Below are positions 32,305-41,300 of a stretch of 64,000 nt of DNA, in pieces; the first letter of the stretch is position 1; every line of letters starts with the position of its first letter. Source of the stretch: Myxococcales bacterium UBA1238 (GTDB taxonomy: Bacteria; Myxococcota_A; Bradymonadia; UBA7976; UBA1532). The stretch covers positions 278-64,277 of the forward strand of contig DBWM01000038.1 of assembly GCA_002309015.1 (NCBI GenBank), in the 5' to 3' direction. A program made the translations under genes and the position numbers. Below the pieces are notes generated by a model, which had not been told where the DNA came from, ran no database searches, and worked only from the letters and a program-made list of their open reading frames with translations.

Positions 32305-35300
32305 ATGCGCGAGCTGATCCTTTTTGCAGCTTTCGCCTGCACGACCCATGCCTTTGCTCAAGATTCGGTAAAACCTGAGCTTTTGCTGATTCTCGACAGC
32401 TCACATCACATGGAGCGCCTGGCGGGTGGTGAGGCTTATCCCGTTTGTTCGCCCTCTACGGCTTCAGGCCCCGAAGAGGGCATTGCGTACAGTCAAAACC
32501 GCATGAGCGCGGTTCAGGATGCGCTCTGTGGATCGCGTTCGGTCTCATGGTGCATGGAAGCGAGCCGCAGCGATCACCTTTTGGGTGAGGATTCCGGCAT
32601 TCCGCATTACAGACCCATGTGTTGTAAAGACGCCGACTGCAGCGACTGGATACCCTGCGGTGCAGATACGGGGAAGAATGCAGCCTCCGGTGACACCGTA
32701 GCCGCCCTCGGTACAGGCTTTGCAAACGACGGCTTCATCTACACCCACAGAAGCGACATTCGTTTCTCTCTGATGACCCTCGATTCGGAACCCGGACCGA
32801 ATGCCGCGGCACAGGCGAACGGTCAAAGCGGCCATTATTCCTATGGCAGCACCGTCTCCGTCGCCTCCTCGGTGGCCTCTGGCGCCTTCGACGATCGCGA
32901 CAAAGGGGTGACTTCCGTCAACTTAGGTATCCGCAACGCATCCGCTTCATCGGGGGCTTTGATCGCCCATAACAAGGGCTTGCTGGGAGATTCAGGCGCG
33001 GCAAGTTCCTCTGTGAGTGAGTCGCAGGCCGACGTCGAATCCCACAACCTCTATGTCATGAACGAGATTCGTCGCATCGTGCCCTTTGGCCGTGCCGCCT
33101 TGTCACCCATGTTGTCGGACGCTTTAACCTACGTAGACGAGATCAAGTCTTCTGACAGCATGTCCTCCCGGCCGCGCGCAGCGGTCTTTATCACCCAGGC
33201 AACCCCCGACTGGTATTTCGATCAGGCCGGGTGCAACGGCTGCGCAGCGGATCAATGCGTGCAGATACCGAATCCCTTGGGGGGAGACAGTTTACCCGTA
33301 TGCAGGGCGGGGCATCAGGAAGGGTTCCCCTACAGCGAGAGCAGCTTCTATGCAAAGAAGCTTCGTCAGGCGGGCGTACCCCTTTATGTGATCGCCGTAG
33401 GACCCGGCTCTGAGGGTGAAAGCTTTTGTCAGTCGCTTGCGGAGCAGGGATCGCCGGGGCTCGGATATGACGGCCAGGCGGGCTGTTACGTGGCGCAGGA
33501 TGTCGCCTCAGTCAAAGAAGCCCTCGAGAAAGTGGCCAACAGCTTTACATCGGGTGTGCGCTCTCAGACGCGCTCGCTGATCATTATCCCGGGGGCAGGC
33601 GACGATGAGGGCAGCGATGACATCCGTCAATGGCGGTTCGAGCCTTATACGGTCATCCCTGAAGCGGGGGATTCGGGGCGTTACGGTCACATCGAGCAAC
33701 ATCGCCTGGGTTGTGATGCGACCCGCGTAGATCCCGATGCGCCGGGGGCTTTGGTGGCCTTTCCCTCGCGCAAGTTCGAGCAGCTTCTGGAGAAGCAGTC
33801 CGTAAGGAGGGTGGTTTCAGAAACAGCGCAGATTACAGGTTACACCGTGTCGACGCTGGCAGAAGGCTTACCCCTTTCGGTGATGGGCGCTTCGGCCTCT
33901 CTTTTTAACCAGGAGGATGGGGCAGGGACTCTGCTTGCAGCTTCCTATGTTCAGGCTTTAACCCATCTTACGGGAACAGCGCTCGCCCAAATGGTGATGA
34001 CGCTGAACGGTTACTTTGGGGAAGAAGGGCGCCCGGAGGGGACTTTACCGGGTGCATCCCTGCGCAGGCGGCAGCTCGGTGCGGTGTTAGGGGGCGAGAT
34101 GGTGGCGATTCCACCGCCCGTTATCGGGGCTGAGACGGCAGCGGTTCAGCTCTACGAGCAACAGAAGGCCAAGCGTCCGACGCTCGTAGCCCAGGGTGCG
34201 CAGGATGGTTTGGTGCATTTCTTCAGGGCCGATACGGGCATTGAGTTGTTCTCATTCCTGCCTCAGAACGCTTTGACTCAATATGGATCAGGTTTCAATG
34301 CGGAAGGTCTGATGGATGCAAGGCCTCTCGCGCTCTGTCGCAGTCTGGGGGAGCACGGCTCCCTGGATTGCCCTGCAGGGGTCAGCAATACGCCTTTGAG
34401 GACCTTTGTTTCGGGTGCGGTGAGCGAGAGTCAGAACCTTTACGCCCTGCAGCTCGATGGTTTGGGCGCCACTGCCGATGCTTTCAACAACATTGCAAGC
34501 GGCAACTGGAATCCTTTGCTGTATTTCCCAAAGAACGCGATCTGGAATGTGACCCAGGCTGATGAGAGCAAGCTCGGTCGCACGGTGTCCCGGCCAGTGC
34601 TCACACATGTGCGTGTAGACAACCAAATCAAGGCTGCGGTGGTGGCGGGTTGCGGACAGGATACGGACGAGCTTCGGGCAAAGCAGGACGATATTCACGC
34701 TGTGGGCCGCTGTGTTCTGGTGCTCGATGCCTCCGATGGATCGGTGATCCGCCGCTTTGAGAACATGGAGCAGATGACGAGGCCGATGGTGGGATCGCCG
34801 GCGATCTGGCCTGGAGATGCGCTTGCTGCAGCTGAGCAGGTTTACATGGGCGATGCCGTTGGGCGCTTATGGCGGTTTGATTTGACCGCAATCGATCCCG
34901 ACGACTGGACGGGTGAGATCATCTGGCCCGATCTGGGCGCCACTTACAAGGCCGGACGTGCGCTCGCGGAGCGTCCCAGCCTGATCGAGAACGACGCCGG
35001 AGATAAGGTAATCGTCTTTGGAACCGGATCCGAGGGCGATGGCAGTCTGAACCAGAGCTACGTGGTGAGCCTGACTGAGCGCAGCCGACTGAACAGCACG
35101 TCGGGGGCTATGACCACACTGGTGAGCGAGAACTGGACGTTCCCATTGGCCGATGGTGAAGCCTTGGTGGGTTCCACCGTGGTGCGCGAAGGGGTCGCTT
35201 ACTTTACAACGGCGCAGCTTGTGGAAGACAGCGGCAGTGCGAGCACGGTGGGACGACTCTTCGGGGTCGATGCTGAGCGCGTCTATACCAACAGCGAGGG

Positions 35301-35733
35301 CACGCCCATCACCTATCAGCGATACGACAAGACCGTCAATGTATTGCCCCGACTCACCCTTGCGGGCAGCAGTTACAACGCCCTTTCGGTCATCCTGCCC
35401 GAAGGCCGGCTGGCTTATGGGGTCTCCTTGGTCTCTACGCCTTCCTGCACCGATGGCGACGAGGTGAGCACAGACATCATCCTTAATCTGGGTGATCAGT
35501 CTCAGGGTGCGACAGGTGCAGTCAACGCGAGCGCACTTCAGGTCGAGCAAGTGGGCAGCACCGGCGTTCAGAGCGAAGCCCTGGGAGGCCGCATGTATGC
35601 AGCAGGCGGCAGCCGTGAACTGACCTTATCGACCGACAGGGATGCAAACGGTAAGGTCATCGATCGGGCAAGCGGGCCTCTAGGTCCGTTCCCCTCCGCA
35701 ACCACCTATTGGGGCAGTGCCCTTTCAGAATAA
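32305..35733 (+). CDS. pilY1: PilY1-like pilus tip protein
   Basis: An 1142-residue exported protein. The signal peptide MRELILFAAFACTTHAFAQ is followed by a von Willebrand A-like N-terminal half (LLLILDSSHHM; later YVIAVGPGSEGESF). The C-terminal half is the PilC/PilY1 beta-propeller: GAQDGLVHFFRADTG, VLVLDASDGSVIRRF, YMGDAVGRLWRFDL and KVIVFGTGSEG. The MIDAS motif DxSxS is DSSHH here, so the last serine is His. About ten cysteines in the N-terminal half suggest disulfides. PilY1 proteins promote pilus extension and surface adhesion and sense contact. It ends the minor pilin set, and no PilE-type gene follows. Confidence 0.88.
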   Translation: MRELILFAAFACTTHAFAQDSVKPELLLILDSSHHMERLAGGEAYPVCSPSTASGPEEGIAYSQNRMSAVQDALCGSRSVSWCMEASRSDHLLGEDSGIPHYRPMCCKDADCSDWIPCGADTGKNAASGDTVAALGTGFANDGFIYTHRSDIRFSLMTLDSEPGPNAAAQANGQSGHYSYGSTVSVASSVASGAFDDRDKGVTSVNLGIRNASASSGALIAHNKGLLGDSGAASSSVSESQADVESHNLYVMNEIRRIVPFGRAALSPMLSDALTYVDEIKSSDSMSSRPRAAVFITQATPDWYFDQAGCNGCAADQCVQIPNPLGGDSLPVCRAGHQEGFPYSESSFYAKKLRQAGVPLYVIAVGPGSEGESFCQSLAEQGSPGLGYDGQAGCYVAQDVASVKEALEKVANSFTSGVRSQTRSLIIIPGAGDDEGSDDIRQWRFEPYTVIPEAGDSGRYGHIEQHRLGCDATRVDPDAPGALVAFPSRKFEQLLEKQSVRRVVSETAQITGYTVSTLAEGLPLSVMGASASLFNQEDGAGTLLAASYVQALTHLTGTALAQMVMTLNGYFGEEGRPEGTLPGASLRRRQLGAVLGGEMVAIPPPVIGAETAAVQLYEQQKAKRPTLVAQGAQDGLVHFFRADTGIELFSFLPQNALTQYGSGFNAEGLMDARPLALCRSLGEHGSLDCPAGVSNTPLRTFVSGAVSESQNLYALQLDGLGATADAFNNIASGNWNPLLYFPKNAIWNVTQADESKLGRTVSRPVLTHVRVDNQIKAAVVAGCGQDTDELRAKQDDIHAVGRCVLVLDASDGSVIRRFENMEQMTRPMVGSPAIWPGDALAAAEQVYMGDAVGRLWRFDLTAIDPDDWTGEIIWPDLGATYKAGRALAERPSLIENDAGDKVIVFGTGSEGDGSLNQSYVVSLTERSRLNSTSGAMTTLVSENWTFPLADGEALVGSTVVREGVAYFTTAQLVEDSGSASTVGRLFGVDAERVYTNSEGTPITYQRYDKTVNVLPRLTLAGSSYNALSVILPEGRLAYGVSLVSTPSCTDGDEVSTDIILNLGDQSQGATGAVNASALQVEQVGSTGVQSEALGGRMYAAGGSRELTLSTDRDANGKVIDRASGPLGPFPSATTYWGSALSE

Positions 35734-35753
35734 CCAATCTCCTTTAGAACATC

Positions 35754-36776
35754 ATGAAACGACACATCATCCTTTGTTTTTTGGCTGTGCTTGTGCCTTG
35801 CCTGGCCTGGGCAACCCAATACACCGTTCTGCCCTTAGAGGGAGAAAAATCCATCGCTGATCCGCTCTCGAAGCAGTTGGTGGAATGGCTGAAGCTCTCC
35901 GAAGAGAATGAAGTATCGCTCGCAGAGATCACCTTAAAGGAAGCCATCGAATCCTTTGGATGCTCCGAAGAGAGCAATAGCTGCATGTCACAGGTGGGCG
36001 AGATGCTCAACACGGATCAGCTGGTCTGGGGGAAGCTGGTGCGTGAAAAGGGTGCATTGAAGCTTAAGCTCCATCAGTTGGATGTGTCTGCAGCCTTGTT
36101 GTTGCAGAATCAGGAGATCGCAGCCCAGCCTTCCAAAGGGGAGAGCGATGAACAAGCGCTTGCGAAGGCGGCGGAAACCTTCGTTAAAGTGAAGATCCTG
36201 CAGCTTCCGGAGGCCTTACAGGAAGGTTGGGTGCCGTTAAAGGTGATCACCAAGCCCGATGGTGCGACGGTGATCATCGACGGTCAGAACGCAGGTTTAA
36301 CGCCCTACGAAGGCAAGCTGGAGCCAGGTCCCCACGAGGTAGAGCTGCGTTTGGCGGGGTATGACAAGATACAGCGGCGCATCAAGGCTTCGGATTCGGA
36401 GCTCGTATTAAAGCTCAGCATGAAAGAAACGAAGCCCCAGGAAGTGGGGGCACAAAAAGCAGGCAAGCCTGCAAGTTTCTGGATCGGTGTGGGTACGGGC
36501 ATCCTTGCAGCCTCCGCGATCGGATATGGCATCTATACAAGCGTTGAGGCCGTCGATTACAGAGACAAAGCCAACAAGGCCGAGCAATACACTGATTACG
36601 CTTCATATCGGAATGACTTCGATTCCATGAAGACCCAAAGCGTGATCGCCTGGTGGGTTGCAGGCACCACAACATTGGCCAGCTGCTATTTCTTCTTCAT
36701 CCACGAGCATCTCTTCGATCGATCAACCGCCCTCATTCCCACCCATAACGGCTTCTCTTTTTACACCCAGTTCTGA
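35754..36776 (+). CDS. PEGA-domain membrane protein
   Basis: A 340-residue protein. The signal peptide MKRHIILCFLAVLVPCLAWA is followed by a periplasmic domain (about 22-150) with one Cys pair (Cys70, Cys77) and a CSBG/TolB-like look. A PEGA domain is at about 161-215 (VITKPDGATVIIDGQNAG, LEPGPHEVELRLAGY), and two hydrophobic segments near 243-263 and 300-322 may cross the membrane. PEGA domains are thought to bind surface polysaccharide or other envelope parts and are common in Myxococcota. It is 20 bp after pilY1 and before the terminator, so it is the last gene of the pilus operon here. PilY1-dependent function is an inference from position. Confidence 0.82.
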   Translation: MKRHIILCFLAVLVPCLAWATQYTVLPLEGEKSIADPLSKQLVEWLKLSEENEVSLAEITLKEAIESFGCSEESNSCMSQVGEMLNTDQLVWGKLVREKGALKLKLHQLDVSAALLLQNQEIAAQPSKGESDEQALAKAAETFVKVKILQLPEALQEGWVPLKVITKPDGATVIIDGQNAGLTPYEGKLEPGPHEVELRLAGYDKIQRRIKASDSELVLKLSMKETKPQEVGAQKAGKPASFWIGVGTGILAASAIGYGIYTSVEAVDYRDKANKAEQYTDYASYRNDFDSMKTQSVIAWWVAGTTTLASCYFFFIHEHLFDRSTALIPTHNGFSFYTQF

Positions 36777-36795
36777 TCCAAGTCCCAGGGTATCA

Positions 36796-36820
36796 GGCTC
36801 CCAATGGGGGCCTTTTTTTT
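36796..36820 (+). terminator. Terminator of the pilus operon
   Basis: GGCTCCC (36796-36802), loop AAT, then GGGGGCC, followed by eight T residues. It lies about 20 bp past the PEGA gene stop. Confidence 0.9.
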
Positions 36821-37179
36821 GCCTAACGATCACCTGTCAGGCTGCTTTTTTAATGCTGAAACCCGTCAAACGACGGGCTTTGAGTAGCCTTGAGCCCTGC
36901 TGTATCCGTTGAAGGTCAAAACAGGAGATCTGCAAGCATAAGGCTTCACAGGTAATAGGTGGCTCCTGTACGCCTCCAGGGATGAAGCTTGAACGAATGA
37001 AAGCTGAAACTCCAGATGATGCAGGATCAACCTGTAATGATGCAGGATCAATCTGGAAGGATTGCAGGATCAATCTGAAAGGATTGCAAGATCAATCTGG
37101 AAGGATTGCAGGATCAATCTGGAAGGATTGCAGGAACAACCTGCATCAGGGAGGGCATCAGCGCGGGCAGAGGTTGGGA
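36821..37179. other. Convergent intergenic region with tandem repeats
   Basis: 359 bp between the pilus operon terminator and the stop of the minus-strand coiled-coil gene. It contains the 22-bp repeat array listed separately. I see no gene. Confidence 0.6.
37021..37147. repeat. Six imperfect 22-bp tandem repeats
   Basis: Units begin GCAGGATCAATC (variants GCAAGATC, GCAGGAAC) at 37021, 37042, 37064, 37086, 37108 and 37130, a period of 21-22 bp, close to two helix turns. The outer units contain GCAGG-5-CCTG(C), an inverted repeat (perfect in GCAGGAACAACCTGC at 37130-37144). Units abut without spacers, so this is not a CRISPR. It lies just past the 3' end of the coiled-coil gene. Confidence 0.85.
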
Positions 37180-37902
37180 TCAGCCTTCTTCTTCTTCCCC
37201 TGCGTCTTCTTCGCTGGCGCTGTCGTCGGCGTTGCCCTTGCGGGATTTGGGGATCGCGTAAAAACAGGTTTCGATGAGCGCTTCCTGGCCGGGATAAGCG
37301 ATGGTGAGGCGGGCATAGGCCTGATTGTAGAAGGCTTTGACCTCATCCATGGCCACATTGCGGGCCACGAGCGCCTGCTTTTCGGCGTTTAGAAGCAGAT
37401 CCCGCTGATGCAGCGTTTTGCGGAAGGCGTGCATCAGATCATCGATTTCGGGCAGATAGCTGCGCAGCGCGCTGAAGGCTTCATCGGTCTCGATCAGATG
37501 TTTGATGTTGGCGGTGAAGCGTTTTTGCTCCAGGTAACTCTTTGAAAGGCCTGCACCCACGCTCGGTGCTTCGGGGAACATGCGCAAAAAGCGGGGATCC
37601 TGCGTATCGCCCCTCACGATGGCGCGCAATTCGCGACCGATCTGCACGTCGAGCTTGTTGTTTTCTTTGCCGATGCGCTTTAACTCGGCATTGACGGCCA
37701 TGCGTTCGATCTCGGCCTCTTCATGCTGTCCGACCGCCTGCTTTAACTTGGAAAGCTGTGCGTTGGCTTCCGCAATCAGCGCCTCGGCGGAATGCTCGGC
37801 GTTGGGACCTTCCACCTTCGGCAGTCTGGGCAGTTGCACCCGCAAATAGCGGAGGGCCATCATGGTCACCTGCACCGAACTGCTGCTCAAAAGCTTCCTC
37901 AT
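37180..37902 (-). CDS. Helical hypothetical protein with acidic tail
   Basis: A 240-residue protein without a signal peptide. The frame opens at 38232, but the ATG at 37902 (MRKLLSSSSVQVTMMAL) has GAGGAGG just upstream. Residues 40-210 are helical, with long charged heptads (ERMAVNAELKRIGKENNKLD; LHQRDLLLNAEKQALVARN) that suggest coiled coils. The tail from about 222 is acidic (DDSASEEDAGEEEE). I recognise no family. It resembles the DUF6261-like protein at 20204-21028 in general plan (helical body plus acidic tail), but I cannot show homology by eye. Confidence 0.65.
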   Translation of the reverse strand: MRKLLSSSSVQVTMMALRYLRVQLPRLPKVEGPNAEHSAEALIAEANAQLSKLKQAVGQHEEAEIERMAVNAELKRIGKENNKLDVQIGRELRAIVRGDTQDPRFLRMFPEAPSVGAGLSKSYLEQKRFTANIKHLIETDEAFSALRSYLPEIDDLMHAFRKTLHQRDLLLNAEKQALVARNVAMDEVKAFYNQAYARLTIAYPGQEALIETCFYAIPKSRKGNADDSASEEDAGEEEEG

Positions 37903-38375
37903 CGGAGCCTCCTCAAAAAAATGAATGCCTTGAAGATAGCGGATCGGAGTGAAAAGAAAAATCTTTTTTGAAGAAAGAGACGATTTTTTTGAGCCTCGCG
38001 GCAGATGGAGCGAAAGATCGCGGTGATGGGGCAGGGTGAGCGATCGCGGGGTGGAGCGATCAAGGCTTTGGATGCATCGATGGCGAAGGCGGGATCCGAA
38101 GAAGTTGCGCGATCTGCGCTGAAGGTGATGGCGAGATCGGATCATTGTGCCTGATCTGCAGATCTGGCGATGGCGAGAAGGGGAGATCGATGCGCAAATG
38201 CAGCGATCGCCGTTGCGAGAGTGAGCGATCAAGGATGATCTGCGTGCATTGCGACGAGAGATGTCATTTAACTCAAATTGAGCGGCGATATCTGCGTCGA
38301 AAGGGGGCGGTTGAGGGCGGTTCTGATGGATGGGAGGTGGGCAGGTTGGGCGGTTGAGGCGGGATCGATGAGCTG
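37903..38375. other. GATC-dense spacer
   Basis: 473 bp without a convincing gene. I count 15 GATC sites, several as GCGATCGC-like or overlapping GATCTGCAGATC words, against roughly two expected by chance. A 70-codon plus-strand frame at 38145 has no ribosome-binding site or recognisable sequence. It separates the coiled-coil gene from the lipoprotein array; both neighbours are on the minus strand. Confidence 0.6.
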
Positions 38376-41300
38376 TTACTCGAGGGTCACCTTCAGTTTA
38401 CGGGGGCCATCGTAGTAATTGCTGTAGGCATCACAGACGATATAGAGGACCTGCGCGCTGTCGTTGCTGTTGGTGTAGGTGACAGTGGAGACTTGATTGG
38501 TGTTGGCACCCGTCAGACAGAAGGCGTATTGCGCGCTCTCGGTGATGTCATCGCAGCTCGACAGCAGGTACAGGGTCAAAGAGGTCCATGGGTTGGAGCT
38601 CAGGTTGGTCAGTTCAGCGGTCAGGGTTTGGCCGGCAGGTACGGTGATCTGATAGAAGAGCTCATTTCCCCGGCCTAAATTGGACTCATATGTGTCGGAG
38701 AGGCAGGAGAGCGTCGAGATCGAATTGCTGGCCAACGTCGTATCGAACTCGATCTCATCGCCGGATTCGAGCTCGATCGCGGAGTCACAGTGATCAGGGA
38801 TGAACGTGCAGATGTTGTCTACACAGGCGTAATCATCGTCCGCTTTGCATTCACCCGTGCATCCTTCAAGGTGATTGGCACCTCCATCGCAGTCTTCCCC
38901 ATGCTCCACAATCCCGTTACCGCATTCCGTATGCGTTTTTTCGATGCTGATCGAGAAGGGTTTGTGGGATGCATTGTTGTAGTTCATGTATGGATAGACG
39001 ATGGCATAGAGGGTGATTTCTTCTTCTGCGATGTAAACCAGCTCTTCAGGTTCGTTCGTCGAGCGGAGACAGGAGGTTCCACAGCTGTTATCGACCTCTT
39101 TCACCAAAGAGATCACGGCATCAAAGTCGTTGCTGGTCTCCTGGATCACGATGACATCCTTGGGTAACAGGTGAAGCTTGTAGATCACTTCCTGACTGCC
39201 GGACCCATAACAGGTGGAATCATTCGTTTGAGTCCATTGATCGGTATAGACATCATCAAAGTTACGGCCTTCTGCATTGTAAGTGACCGTGCCATAACCG
39301 GTGGATCCGAAGTCGGGTTCGATGGGGTTTTTGCAGCTGTCGCCCGGAGCCATAGGGGTGCAGACGGTGGGAGCGGACCCCTCACAGATGAAGCCATCCT
39401 CAAGTTTGCAATCGGAGGAGCATCCATCGTTGGATGCAGTGTTGTGATCGTCGCATTCTTCGTCCCCTTCGGTTCGTCCATCACCGCATTCAGAGTTATG
39501 AAGATTCACTTTGATGTGGTAAGGCATGTCTGCCCGGCTGTCGCCATAGTAGGGTTCGACGATTGCATAGATGGTCTCATCGGTTTCTGCGGTATAGGAC
39601 AGGCCCTGGGTCTCATTTGAGCTCAAATCCCCGGAGCTTGCACAGGCGTTACTGCAGGCTTCTTTTACGTAAGAAATGACCACATCGATCTCATCGGTCT
39701 CGGAGACGGTGACGATATTGCCCGCCCTCATATCGATCTGGATGAAAACTTCGGGGGCTTCTTCGCTTTGCGCGATGGAACCCATGCAGCCACTGCCGAG
39801 AGTCCATTGTGACGAGAAGTCATCGCTGAAACTCCGGCCTGAGATCTCATAGATTCCCTGGGTATAGACAGGGATGAGCGGGTTGTTGCAGGTATCACCG
39901 GCAGAAGGGATGAAACAGACGCTGGGGTTGGTCTTTGTACAGGCGTAACCTTCGGTGATCTTGCAGGAGATGCAGCCTTCACTGCTGGTGGATCCCGTAT
40001 CGCATTCTTCGTTTCCTTCCCTGATCCCATCTCCACATTCAGGCATATGCTTTTCAAACCGGATGCTGTAAGGATCATGGACATAAATCGACGAGTCGGA
40101 ATAGACCTCAACGATGACATAGACCGTTTCATTTTCTTCAGCCAGGTAGCTTGCAGAGAAACTGGAGCTGAATCCACCGTCGTTGACGGCACAATACCCG
40201 AGATTACAGTCGCCTGTTACGATATGGATATAGGCATAAAGGGCGTTGCTGGCTGTATCTGAAACCGTAAGGAGTTCATTTGCCGCCAGATCCACCCTGA
40301 AGATCGCTTCAGGTAAGCGTTCGCTGCTGTAGAAACCTGTACAATTATCGCCTGCGATCCAATGGCTCTGGAAGTCCTCACCAAAATCTTCGCCCGAATA
40401 CTGATAGGATCCGTCGTCATCGAACTCAACCTGGATGGGTTTATTGCAGACATCGCCTGATCGGGCCAGTTCGCAAACGCTGGGTTCGCCCGTGCACGCA
40501 TAGTTATCCTCGACTACGCAGCTGCTGGAGCAGCCATCACCGTCTTTGGGGTGTCCTTCTGAATCAAAAGCATCGGGGCCATCATCGCATTGTTCTATCC
40601 CCTCAACGCGGCCATCCCCACAGATCGGGATGCGCTTTTGTATAAAGAGATGGTAGTCGTTCTGATAATAAACGGAATTGCCCGATCCCACCTTAAAGAC
40701 GATGTAGATATCTTCGTTGGTGGCCGCTTCATAGGTCAGAAATTCGCTGCTTCCATAGAGATGCTGGACGGGCATCGTCCGATTGCAGCTCAGGTTATCG
40801 CAGGAATCGCCTTTTAATACGAAGATGGTTCCAAAGAGATCGCCGGTGATGCCGGCTTCCACAATCTCGCCCGCCTGGAGCGACATTTTGTATATGGCGT
40901 CCGGATAGTTGCGACCGTTATAGGAACTGCTGCAGCTGGGGTTGGCGATATTGATATCCAGGGATCCTGTGAAGTCCTCTGCAAAATGATCGCCGATGGC
41001 GTGATAGCTGTCGCCTGTGATCACGCCTGCCGTGGCGCAGGTATCGGCATCACCCGACGAAAGCCTGCTGGGGTAGCATTGGGAAGGGCTCTCGTATGTG
41101 CAGGCATAGCCGGTTTCAATGGTGCAGTCTGCAGCACAACCGTCGTTTGGCTGGTTATTGTGGTCGTCGCAGGCTTCCTCTCCTTCGAGTAACCCATCTC
41201 CGCAGGCGATAAAATGCCGGGTCACGCGCAGATCATGGGTGAGCGCATGGGTTTCTGTCGATGGGGTATAGGCAGAGGAGCGGACAATCAGGAAAATATC

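Noticed and set aside
37021..37147. Possible CRISPR array
   Set aside because: The repeats abut with no unique spacers and no cas genes are near.
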